From NCBI RefSeq assembly GCF_036324505.1, contig NC_086370.1, positions 19,095,656-19,159,655 of the forward strand: DNA of 64,000 nt, written 5' to 3'. A program made the position numbers and the translations under genes. Origin of the DNA: Eleginops maclovinus. Lineage: Eukaryota; Chordata; Actinopteri; Perciformes; Eleginopidae. Shown here piece after piece: positions 1-10,359 of this stretch. A model generated the notes under the pieces. That model saw only the letters and a list, made by a program, of their open reading frames with translations. It was not told where the DNA came from and searched no databases. Position 1 is the stretch's first letter. The number at the start of each line of letters is the position of its first letter.

Positions 1-1319
1 AGCATGAACCAGGCATAGACCTTTGCTTTGCTTGGATGTGAAAGTGTTAAATGTCTCGATGTTCTTTACATTTGAGAATTACCATGACATAAAGAGGTAG
101 GTGGGACAGAAATAACTCTGTAGGATGTGTGTGTTTCTACAACTTCATGCTTAATGAGTGTAGCATGATAAAGGGGGGGACAGAAAATGTACAGAATAGC
201 CCTTATCAACCTCCACAGGAAGGGAAGGAGATGAATCAGACCCACCTGTGAGCAGGGGGAAGCGAAAAATCTAGCAAAAGCATGGAGGAGATCAGTAAGT
301 AAGGAGAGTTAGTTGAGCTTCTGGAAATCTTCACTTATCAAAAAAGAGCTGAATCTCGGAGCAGGTTTGAATTAAACTGTTCTAACTCCCTCTTTCTGTT
401 CAGATGTAGAAGACTTCATGTTCTTTTTTGGACCTAAAGTAAGATATTTCTCCTTCCTGCAACTCTGCAGGCTTCTCATATTCTCCTGCTTCATGGTAAT
501 GTGCCCTCAGTCTAATTGCATCTATTTTTGCCCTTTTCCCCTGCTCATTGCTCCATGGACAGTTTACTTAATTAAGGGACAATTGATTTCCGCCTCATTT
601 GAAGTTGGTTTTTCGTTGATTTAATGGACACTTTGTGAATAATAGGCTCACAGCTATTTTAAACGTCATTTATTTGGATTTTTATACTTCTGTTTTCTTT
701 TAATCTTGTCTACTTCTGAAAAATGCAATCCAGGTTATGTCTCCAAACTATTTCAATCAATCATTTTAAAGTGAATGGTTGAGGGCCTATCTCTTACATT
801 GAATATTTAAGAAAAACCACAACAGAAGACACTTGACTGAGGCGATGGCGTTTGTTAGACAATATTTTCATTCTGACACACATTTTGAGTGGCAATCTAG
901 TTGGTGGTTTTATTTTTTTACACACATTGGTTTCGTGTCATGATTTACTTTGCAGACTACTGTTTTTACTTAACAACAACCAACACCATGTAGCCTTCAA
1001 ATGTAAGACCGTTCTCAGAAAATAACAAACCATTTTAGCTCTGGTCTGAAAGAATGATACAATGTTCCTGTAGCAGAGGTCACCTACAGTATTGTTCTGA
1101 TTGCCAGTAATGACAAAATTACACAATTAACTGTGCCCAGTCTGAATCTTATTGCAAAAGCACAGCGAGCACTTGAGACTCTTGATATTACATTTCCTTT
1201 TCCTCAAGAATACCAGGGATGCTAGATTTTCCTGTCACTGAGGGAATCCTGCGGGAGCAATATAATATCGCATTTACGTCAGGCTGTTAACTGGAATAGT
1301 TTCTGCAGATTGGTCTTAC
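1..1319 (-). other. hhat intron 7 (partial)
   Basis: AT-rich intronic sequence following the GTAAGA donor at 1319. I looked on the minus strand for the next HHAT exon (expected RYFDVGLHN and later a WHGG motif) and did not find it, so it should lie left of position 1. No repeat family was recognised. Confidence 0.6.
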
Positions 1320-4300
1320 CTCCACATCCCTGTGAAACTGTACATGATGCTGACACAGCGAGGGAGCTTTGGGGGAACTAGTTGATCCATAGAAGCCAGC
1401 ATGGATGGAAAGCCAAACAGCACCAGATACTTCACAAAGAAGAACTGGACCAGGGCCAGCGCCAGACCGCCTGTGACAGGGTGACAATGAATGTTTATTA
1501 TTTAAATGTTCAAGCAACATGCTCTTTTAGGATAAGGATTGTAGTAAAATGAGAAAAATAATAATAATAATTGACGTCTATTGCAGTGGCTGGCAGTCGT
1601 TGAAGCAGCTGATGTACTAAATTTTACACCTTAATGAATACTTGTTGAGAGGAAAGGCATTGGTTAGCCATAAAGAAATTATATTCACTTTTTACGAGAC
1701 TTAGTCAGATGCTTTTCAGATTGCAAACAACTACTGCGGACTTTCATTTGTGCAGTCGTTGTTTTATTTATTTTTAAAACCGGTTATTTGTTTACCACAG
1801 ATTTACTATTTTTGCCTCAAAAGACATTTAAATAACACAACACCCTCTATTATAAGAAATGGAAAACCTCCTTAAAAAGTGTTTTTATCAGGGCAATAGG
1901 GATGAAATCTCAGGAGGAGCAACAAAGGAGGGATTAATAGGTAGAACTTGGCAAACAGAAGGTGGTGCTGACATTTAATAGCTGCTGAGGCAAGTTAGGC
2001 TGAATAGCAACAATAAGTCCAGTAAATGATAATGATTCAGATTTTGTACCTGTTTATGGCAACAAGGGGCAGACAGTACAACGGTGAGTGAGTAAATCAC
2101 TGAATTAATTAATGGATAAGAAATAAAACTTGAAAATCCCAGAGGGGTTTCACTTCTAAAATAGCATCAACACAGGACTGTGCATGCAGAGTATTTATAA
2201 CCACAGCGTCCTCCACAGTAAATCACATAAACCTCCCAAAACTAAAGACGCCATGTTTTCTGCAAAGACTTAACAGAGGATTTATACTGTAACTTGACTT
2301 GGGCCCTTATGTCTTCAATTAAAAAAAAAAAGAACAACGTTAAAGCAAATCAATACATTATCAACAAACACCTATTCTGTAACTTTGTTAAAAATATAAA
2401 CACAATCACAGTGCATGACAACTCAAATCAAGACAATTAAGTACAACTGTAATCGGCATATCTGACTTTTAAAGCCAACTAAAACCTTTAGGGTAAGGGG
2501 GAGTAACATGTTTTCAAATTCTTCACCTTAAAAACATCTGTCTCAAGTGGCTGGTAAACATTAAAGCTGAAAGTAATGTACATAGCATCCAAAAATACAC
2601 ACAGCATAAACACTTACCCAAGGCCCAGGGAGGGAGGATCTCTAAGTATGTCTCATTTGATTGGATGGAGTGCATATACATAACATGGATCATGTATTCT
2701 GCGAGGCACCACCACAGGATGATCCGTCCCGACCTGAGCACCAAGTAAATGACACCAGATTCGACCCTGTCACACTCCTCAGCAGGCCGCCGCATCTGCA
2801 AGTGCAGCAAGAGAGTTGTTGTTAGGGGTTGCTGGTTGCACCTTCACTACAAAAAGAACAACCATGTAGTGTGAATACATATAAATCTACTCCAAAGTTG
2901 GGAATGTAAACAACCAGCATAAAAAACTAGTAATATAACAGTGGATCAAATGAAGGGTTAGCTATTTCTCTTCAAATCTGGTCAAATTAAAGTTACAATC
3001 CTCATAAATGGCCAACCTCTGATTGTCTACTACTTTTAAAAAGGTGTCCTGAGATCACCTGCACTTAGGAGCAGCAATCAGCCGCCTCCAGACAGTAACA
3101 AGAGGCAATTTCAGCAGTTGAATTTGCTTTTGTTTGCACTCTTACCTGCTCAGTGTAGTCTCTGTAGGAGATAATGGGTCCATTGTAGAAAAAAGGATGA
3201 TAGAAGGTGTATGAAAACAACCAGCAGAGCTGCACAGCTCCACCACAGTCTGCAGGGCTCCAGCAATGCTCCAGGCTGAAGCTGATGAGGCGAAGTCCAC
3301 AGACAGCGACACTGAAGAGCAGCAGATAGTACTCCTCCTCGGTCTTATACCAGCCTCTCTGTGTAACACAGAGGAAGGCCAATTATTTTTAACACATTCC
3401 TAGGGAATCCTTATATAATGATGACAGTCTGACACTAAATTTAGAAACGTATTTTAAAATAGTGGTGATATATGCTTATAGATATCACACATTAAAGGGG
3501 AACATTAGCAGATTACACCATAACACTGGTAATGAAGATCTGTCAAGACATACTAATAAGCATACGCTTAAGATAACTTTTAATTACGTCTGCTTAACAG
3601 CATTGGAAATTGTGGTTAAACACATGACTCTGTCTGATTGCAACTGTGTGCAATTGCGTTAGAGCAAAGGAGGCAGATCTTTTGAAGCATTTATAAGTCT
3701 GTCAGGTTTATTTCACATTTCCCAACCATTGTAGCTTAGTTGCCTGGCTATAAGCATATGGATGTGTCAGCTACTGTGCAGTTGAAGGGGGTATTTATAG
3801 CATTTTGCTACACCTTTCCAAAGTCAAAATCAAACTCTTTTTACAATGTAGCTTTGAATACTGTCCATGCAGTTTTCTGGTTATTACCCTTATCATGCAA
3901 CCACAATTATGTTTTTTTGACGATATTCTTAGAAGGTTGACATGTTAGATGAAAAGTTTCAAAATTTGTCTTGAAAATAAACTAAGCTTGCTATATCGGC
4001 CGGCTGAGCCAATACAAAATAATCACTTAAACAATTACTAGACGAATGACATACATTTTAAGAAAGTCTCTTCACAAAATGTGCAAAATACGAGACAACA
4101 TTAGTCTTTGAAGTAGGCAGTCAATCGGTTCATTGGTCCTTCATATGTGTACAAATTGTTACGCAAACAAAAAGAGGAGGATGATAAAACAACCCTAAAC
4201 ACACTGAAATAAAAGAAGCCAGTGGTAATAATAACAGAAAGGTAGACTGTACATTGAATTGAGTTCCTAAGGTCATATTTAAACCACATTTTTGTCTGTC

Positions 4301-5860
4301 ATTTATCATTGTGCATATTAAGGAGAGGCAATTTACTAAAATATCACTTTGTTGTGTGTTTACATCCTTTAATCCTCAGGTATTACTGGAAATACCAAGG
4401 CTAGTATTTATGCTTTCAAGAAAATCACTCAACTTTTGTCTTATAACGATATTCTTGTTTTTGTGTGCCCTCTTGTGTTCTTTGCAAATATGACACGTAA
4501 TGAAGCTTAATAGTAGATGAAACAATAAGTATGCCTGATCAAATCGAAATAAAAACAGATCATGATAATTGACAGTATCCTTGCAATAAAGAAATGGTAA
4601 GTTCAAGTGAATTTGCTGTTGAAGACAGAGGATGGACCTTTTTCACCCTAAATCTATACAGGTCTATTTGGTGCTGCATTTTTTAGTTACCTGGCATTCA
4701 ACATTTAACAGATTCACATCATATCTGTTCCATCTTCTAATGCCCAATTGTCTTTTTCTTACATTAAAAGTTAAAAAGTAAAAGACCAATTTAAATGTTT
4801 TTGCTATGATGGTTTCAAATGTCCAAAATTAGGAACAAGTAATATCCACTTGACATGAAACTTACCTGGATCTCTTGAAGTGGATGGATGTGAAGTGTTG
4901 AGAGCAGCAGAAGGTTGCAGCACCATGACAGAGCCGGCTTTTGTAATTGGGCCACTGAAAAGGACAGGCCCACATGTAGCAGCAGCACACTCACACCTTT
5001 TATGCCCAACACACTGCTGGCTGCTAAGAGGCCATATACCGTGAGTGCTGGCACCCTAAGCTGTTAGAGAAAAACATACAAAAATATGTTAGATTGAAAC
5101 ATCTCCCACCTGATGGCAATATTCCACTTCAAAGTACGGAAGCAGCTGCTTTCTACCTTGGGTTTAAAAATGCTGGTCAATCTTGATATCACACCATGAC
5201 CAATCAGAGACCACAGCAAAGATTTCTTAGCCCATTCAGTCCAGAAACTCCACTCAAAGTCTGAAAGGTCCTGCAAAAAAAACAAACTGAATTACGGCAC
5301 TTTAAATCACACCTGAAGCCTGTTGAATAGAGGCATTGAATGGTCATGGTTGAATGGTGTGTTGAATACCATTCATTTTACGTATTAAACAAATGAATGC
5401 CTTTCAAAAACTTGAAAAAATGAACTGAAACACGCTTTTTAAGGCTCTTTGTGACACATAAAAGCTTACATAATGACTGTACAATATGAACTTAAAACAA
5501 ACTTGTATTCAGTGAGATGCACAATCATGTGGGTAAATATTGGGCTTTCGATCAGCAATTTCAACATTGAACTTACCCTTTTTAAACCCTTGACAAAGCC
5601 TTTTTCCAACTGGAATCCTCTCTCTAATCCGGCTTCATGCTCTGAGATACAAACCAGGAAATAACAGCTTATATTTTCTTAAACTTCTTCAGTTCATTGA
5701 ACCATCATACATATGTCCGTCCATCTACATCTACCTCACCTTTGGAGAACCTGTGCAGTTGGTAGAAGGAGTAGAGATGAGAGCCTAAGGACAGCACCCA
5801 ATATGCAAGGATCTCTGTCCTTGGCAGAGGGGCCAGATGAGCCTTTGATTTAGATGTCAT
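1320..5860 (-). CDS. hhat: Protein-cysteine N-palmitoyltransferase HHAT (hedgehog acyltransferase), 5' seven coding exons; 3' end outside window
   Basis: ER multi-pass MBOAT enzyme that transfers palmitate to the N-terminal cysteine of Hedgehog ligands. Exons (minus strand, in order): 5740-5860, 5577-5641, 5157-5270, 4866-5060, 3146-3358, 2618-2795, 1320-1470. All junctions are GT-AG and the phases join without a break, giving 345 residues. Recognised by close match to human HHAT along its length: the N-terminus (LPRTEILAYWVLSLGSHLYSFY), DFEWSFWTEWAKK, RGWYKTEEEYYLL, HPFFYNGPIISY, WWCLAEYMIHVMYMHSI and RCVSIMYSFTGMW. The start ATG at 5860 gives a human-like N-terminus. Cys334 (codon 1355-1357) aligns with human Cys324, known as the haem-coordinating residue. 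The catalytic Asp339 and His379 of human HHAT are encoded just downstream, beyond the left edge, so catalytic competence cannot be judged here. The final Arg codon is split at 1320. An acceptor-like site just upstream of the ATG suggests a noncoding first exon. Confidence 0.95.
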
Positions 5861-6260
5861 CAGGGGAAATGACTGCTATAGTGCACCTATAAAGGAGTAA
5901 GTCAATTTATTTCCCCTACAAACATTAAGTAGCACTAACAAAAAGAAACATACAATACATCACATACATGTGAGATTGAAATCAGTTTGTTTTTCTATAC
6001 AAAAATTTTTTTTAAACCTTGATCAAACTGAAACTTTTAATTTGTTATACATTTAACATCCTACAATTATATTTCCCTTTTTTTTAACATTAGCCAGCAC
6101 CAACTGGAAACTCTGGGAACATTTCTGAACATCAGACAAAAACTGAGGTAAGGTTGCATTACAGCCAGATTAGGTCAGTAGTTAGAAGATAACAAGAGAT
6201 TCTGTTAATACTGTTAATATTTAGTTAATACTGGTTATAAGGTGTTAAATGGGGCGAAGT

Positions 6261-6696
6261 CTGCGAGCTAGTTCAGGCAGTCAACTCGAGCACCAATGAC
6301 TCATTCGCACATAACGCCCCTCGTCACACTTGCAACCAACCAAACATAGACTCCTAATCTGGCGCTCTATTTAAGCTGTTGGATCCTCCTACCTCTGCCT
6401 CGCTAATGCTGCTGCTGCTACTGCTGTTTCCACGCTGCTAATGTGTTCACCTTGCTGCTGCTGCTGCTGCATTCACGTTGGTAATGCTCGCCTGCCTCAC
6501 CACCACCCCAGCTTCCTCCCCAGCTTCCACCTGTAGGCTCGGGGGATAGTTATCTAATCATCACTCCATGTTCTATGTCAATATGTGGAGCGATGAGGCC
6601 GAGCCTAGACGCCAAACTCAAACTATATACTGTTTCTAATAAACATATTAATGAAACACGTGAGTTGTCTGACTGAAATGGTGTTTGCTGTTGACA
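6261..6696 (+). mobile_element. Solo-LTR-like element (candidate)
   Basis: A 436-bp block flanked by the 5-bp direct repeat GAAGT (6256-6260 and 6697-6701). It contains a TATA-like CTATTTAAG at 6367-6375, CTG-rich sequence at 6408-6472, and an AATAAA signal at 6638-6643 followed by a GT-rich stretch. That order (promoter, R-like region, polyA signal) is what an LTR looks like. The outer bases are CTG...ACA rather than a clean TG...CA, so the exact ends are uncertain. No internal retroelement coding sequence is present, so if real it is a solo LTR or a nonautonomous relic. It lies between the first coding exon of hhat and its probable promoter. Confidence 0.4.
6408..6472 (+). repeat. Interrupted (CTG)n trinucleotide tract
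   Basis: Two clusters of GCTGCTGCTG about 45 bp apart, inside the solo-LTR-like block. Short and interrupted. Confidence 0.7.
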
Positions 6697-6747
6697 GAAG
6701 TAGCAAATGGCTATAGAAACCTGTCCAAGATGGGTGTGTTGTGTGTA

Positions 6748-7045
6748 CAGTGGTGGAATGCGAGTGCAATTTAAAGTTTGTATTTTACTCGAGTAGTACC
6801 ATTTCATGCCACTTTAAATACTTGAAACCCACTGGGCAGCTATACATTTAGAAATACTGCCCTTTTTTGTCATTATTTATATTAGTTATCTCATATGAAT
6901 ATGTATTGTTATAGATTACGCAGTTGCTTCATCATTACTACTTTTGGTATAAAGTATATTCTGTTAATACTTTGGTTCTTTAATTATATAAATACTACAG
7001 TACTTTTACACTGTAATGTTGCATTACTTTACATTTTCCACAACT
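6748..7045 (+). mobile_element. Degenerate nonautonomous hAT-like element, copy 1
   Basis: Begins with CAGTGGTGGAA, the usual end of a very common teleost element whose body is full of 'ACTTTTACTCGAGTA' and 'TACTTTA' words. Recognisable pieces here are TATTTTACTCGAGTA, CATTTCATGCCACTTTAAATAC and, further on, ACTACAGTACTTTTACACTGTAATG. The copy is strongly diverged with internal loss, and the right terminus is not clear. The assignment rests on memory of the repeat's consensus, not on a search. Confidence 0.45.
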
Positions 7046-7099
7046 CGTTATGTGTTATTTTCATCGTGAAGTACAGCATCGTGAGAAATATGCCAATGG

Positions 7100-7560
7100 T
7101 TGGCATGGCAATCACTGCCGTTGCTAGGTAACATTGCATCCAGCGGTGGTTGCTGACTACGACGTAGTTCAAACGGGTAAAGTAAAGTAGGGTTAACTGT
7201 TAGCTACCGTTTCCACTGAGCTAACCTGTTACCGTTTCTCCGTATTTTATTGGCTTTTGAGAGAATAACGACACCTACTTAAACCAAGTCGGCGTGAGTG
7301 TACATTTTGTTGTGCTTATTTGGCCATTATTTTGATTCCCAATTTGTTTAGGTGAGCTGAAAAATTCCTTAAACTCTCGAGCTGGATTGGCAGTTAGCTG
7401 ACGTTAGCTAAGCTAGCTAATCACTTTAACAAGCTGCAGTGTTACCTGATACTACCGCGCCGCTGTCCATTGCAGTGCTGTAAAATGTAAACAACATTGT
7501 CTGAAAGCGCTTGGACCAGAGGAGCATAGCACAGTCCGGCATCCAACATTCAAAGGTATG
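7100..7560 (-). promoter_or_regulatory. Probable hhat promoter / 5' region
   Basis: Lies 1.2-1.7 kb upstream of the hhat start codon. It is richer in CpG than its surroundings (e.g. CGCGCCGC near 7457) and carries several TTAGCT/AGCTAA words (7199-7227 and 7390-7424), which I often see around teleost transcription starts. No TATA box stands out. A plus-strand donor-like AAAG^GTATGT at 7552-7561 hints at a divergent transcript. Exact start sites cannot be fixed from sequence. Confidence 0.3.
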
Positions 7561-7715
7561 TGTTTCTTCTAGTTTTTCCTCCCTTCATGACTGCTATGCA
7601 ACAACTTTTTAGAGCATCACCGCCCCCATCTGTGCAGGAGTGGCTTCATTTGTTATGCCAGGAAAAACGTATGTCTGTAGTCAGTGGTTAAAACACTCCG
7701 ATATTTTCATTTACT

Positions 7716-8165
7716 CAGTGGTGCAAAGTAACTAAATACTTTTACTCGAGTACTGTACTTAAGCACACATTAGAGGTACCTGTACTTTACCCGACTTTTT
7801 CCAGTTTATTCTACTTTATACTAACTCTACTACATTTTGGAAGCCAGTGTTGTACTTTTTACTCCACTAAATTTATTGTACAGATTTATTTAGTAGTTTC
7901 TTTATAAATTCAGATTTTGACACAGGGAAACTCTGTTTAAATGTTTATTTGGTAAACATTAAACTATCCAACATTATTTCAATAACTAAAACCATGACTG
8001 GGTTAACAAAATGTATTGGCAACCGTTCTGCTAATAAGTGTTTCGTTAAAGAATATGTCACAGTTTCAGCTTCTTGAATGTGAAGATTTACTTTTAAATA
8101 TTATAATATATTTAGTTTTCTCTGCAGTGAGTACTTTCACTCCTAATACTTTAACTAGCTAGATT
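7716..8165 (+). mobile_element. Nonautonomous hAT-like element, copy 2
   Basis: Starts CAGTGGTGCAAAGTAACTAA and continues with ACTTTTACTCGAGTACTGTA, TACTTTATACTAACTCTAC and TTGTACTTTTTACTCCACTA, then GTGAGTACTTTCACTCCTAA near its right part. This is the same family as the copy at 6748 and better preserved on the left half. It follows the teleost consensus as I remember it; no intact right terminal repeat was found. Confidence 0.55.
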
Positions 8166-8571
8166 TAGAAATTGGCAATGATTTTCACAAAAAAACCTTT
8201 TCCCTTGATATTTTATTCAATCGACAAGAGAATTGTTTTAGTTTTAAAGAGTTTATTGTGGAGGAAATGTTGGTAAGGTAGGGTGAATGATCAGCATGCA
8301 TTGTGCATTAGGCAGGTATGTAGGGTTATTTTAGCTCCACAAATAAACAGAGTTTCCTTAGAACAAAAAGGCGCTGGTACACAAATATTGCAACAACTTG
8401 ACATCAAGACTGTGCACAACAGTAAAATCGCCTAAATCTATCCTTCATACTTCATTAATTCTTTCAAAATCTGCAACTTCTCCACAAACAAAACCTTTTC
8501 TGACAAATCAAGTGTTTATACTTCACTTATAGACTTAAATAAACGTTATGTTTCATCCTCACTCAAGCTTT

Positions 8572-8577
8572 TTTATT
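8572..8577 (-). terminator. Candidate myoz1 polyadenylation signal (AATAAA)
   Basis: TTTATT on the plus strand reads AATAAA on the minus strand, about 205 bases past the myoz1 stop codon. Nothing else gene-like lies between them. Confidence 0.5.
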
Positions 8578-8782
8578 TGCCTCAAAACCAAGTACAGAGC
8601 AAAATAGAAGCATGACCACATTTCATATACACTTTCAGTTATCCACACTGAGGGATTCAAAGTCATGAATATAACAGTTAACTGTAAGCTCTTCTGTTGT
8701 GTGCATGCTAACGTGTTTGCAAGCATTCATGCATGCATGTGTGCATATGCAAAGTCACTGTTATCACAGTATGGATGTTTTT

Positions 8783-10348
8783 TCACAGCTCGTCGGTCTC
8801 TCCATCGAAGGGCACAGCATCTGTCTCCATATGAATGGTGCCCGGTTCACCGCTGCCCACCCAGCCAATAGGAGTGCGGTTGAAGGAAGGCCGGCAGCCG
8901 ATGTCATGCTGGTACACCACCGCCGGTTCAGGCTCCTGCTTGGCCTCAGGTTCTGGCATCTGGAATTTCAAGAACTGATTGGCCTTCTCGAAGCCACCAA
9001 ATGGCATGGCAGACCTAGCAAAGCAAGGTGAGAGGATTATTGAAGCCCCTTCTGTCACAGAACACCTACAAAGTCAGGCCTTGAGAGACGTACCTGTTGA
9101 AGCTTTTGTACTTGCGCAAATCCATTGGATGACAAGGACCAGGCATTCCACCTTTAAGAGTCGCTACCAGAATTTCATCCCCCTTCATTGCCTTCTCCCA
9201 AGGCGACACGTATGACTTCAACATAAGCAGCTTCTTAGATGCATCATCAGTTCCACCTCCTGTGAAGAAAATATCCACGACTAGAGCATAACACAGACAA
9301 AACAGAATCCTCCTAAAATAACAAATAAAACATGGTACCTACCTTTAAGTGGAGACCACTCACTCTCTCCTTCTCCTTTTCCGCCTTCTTTCCCATGGTC
9401 GCCTCCACCCTGTCCTCCTGCTCCTCCTCCTGCACCTGCTCCTGCACCTTTGCTTCCAGGCTTGGGAGGAGGCACTGGAGCTCCTCCTTTTCCGTGCATC
9501 CCAATAAAATTCAGTCCAGCCTGTTTGCTTACAAAATGTCCACCAACATTTATGATGTCACCTCTCATCTGACCTCCCAGAGAGGGAACAAACTTTTGGA
9601 GGTCGTCCTGAAAGAAAAATCATCGATATATTAACAACGTGACAGGATTAACAAAGATTTGCTTTCATAGTGTTATGTTTCTACAGCCATAATATGAATA
9701 CAAATGCTATCGAATTAGGACAGATTAATGTTATAAAGTGACCAGAATTGATATATTTCTTCAAACGTTGCAATATGTTTCTCGGTTGAATTTTGTGTCA
9801 TATATTTATAATTTTTTCTTTTGAAATTAATCGTATTTTGTCATCCCCTTAGACTTTGATCTCACCATAGACTCACTGCAGAAGAGGTCAGGGTTGTTCT
9901 CATAGATGAACTGATCGACTCTCTTCTGCCTCATCCTGAACATCTTGGAACCTTTGTTGTTCTGCAGGGAAAGCTCCTCCAGCATGATGTCTTTGGGAGA
10001 CCTGATCTTTGTTCCCAGGTCGAGCTCGGCCTCTGGATCTGACTCATACTCTATAGGTAAGAGATATTTGAACAAATAAGCGTTACATTTACAAACCTCT
10101 TAATGTGGAACTAAATGTTACCAAGTAGTCTGGATGTTTCTTTAGTGACATGAAAGTCACAAAAAACATCTTTTAAGTTATCTATTTATGTTTCCATGAA
10201 AGAGCGGCAGTTAGCATATAAAACATTTGGTTTCATATTCACGTAACTTTAAGCCAGCCTTACCATCCTGAGTGATATGTGTTAGGTCAGTTATGATCTT
10301 GGCGAGATTTTTGCGCTTGTTTTGCGGGGCAGGTTTTCCCAGAGGCAT
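8783..10348 (-). CDS. myoz1: Myozenin-1 (calsarcin-2), complete
   Basis: Sarcomeric Z-disc scaffold; the family binds calcineurin, alpha-actinin, gamma-filamin, telethonin and ZASP. Five coding exons: 10264-10348, 9866-10050, 9343-9607, 9094-9259, 8783-9014, summing to 933 bases (310 residues; human MYOZ1 is 299). Phases agree at every junction. The N-terminus MPLGKPAPQNKRKN starts at 10348, followed by the conserved block IMLEELSLQNNKGSKMFRMR and YENNPDLF. A central Gly/Pro-rich segment is encoded by exon 3. The C-terminal half has SYVSPWEKAM, KYKSFNRSAMPFGGFEKA and RPSFNRTPIGW. The protein ends GETDEL, the family's C-terminal PDZ-binding tail. Exon 1 has an acceptor just upstream (exon edge at 10359), so the 5' UTR continues in a separate exon. 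Linkage to synpo2l and a gamma-like CaMKII favours MYOZ1 over MYOZ2 or MYOZ3. Which teleost copy (a or b) cannot be told. Confidence 0.95.
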
Positions 10349-10359
10349 GACTGGCGGAT

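Noticed and set aside
9332..9634. Plus-strand 100-codon open frame
   Set aside because: Antisense to myoz1 exon 3, whose splice-consistent reading matches myozenin; the plus frame is a shadow of its Gly-rich sequence.
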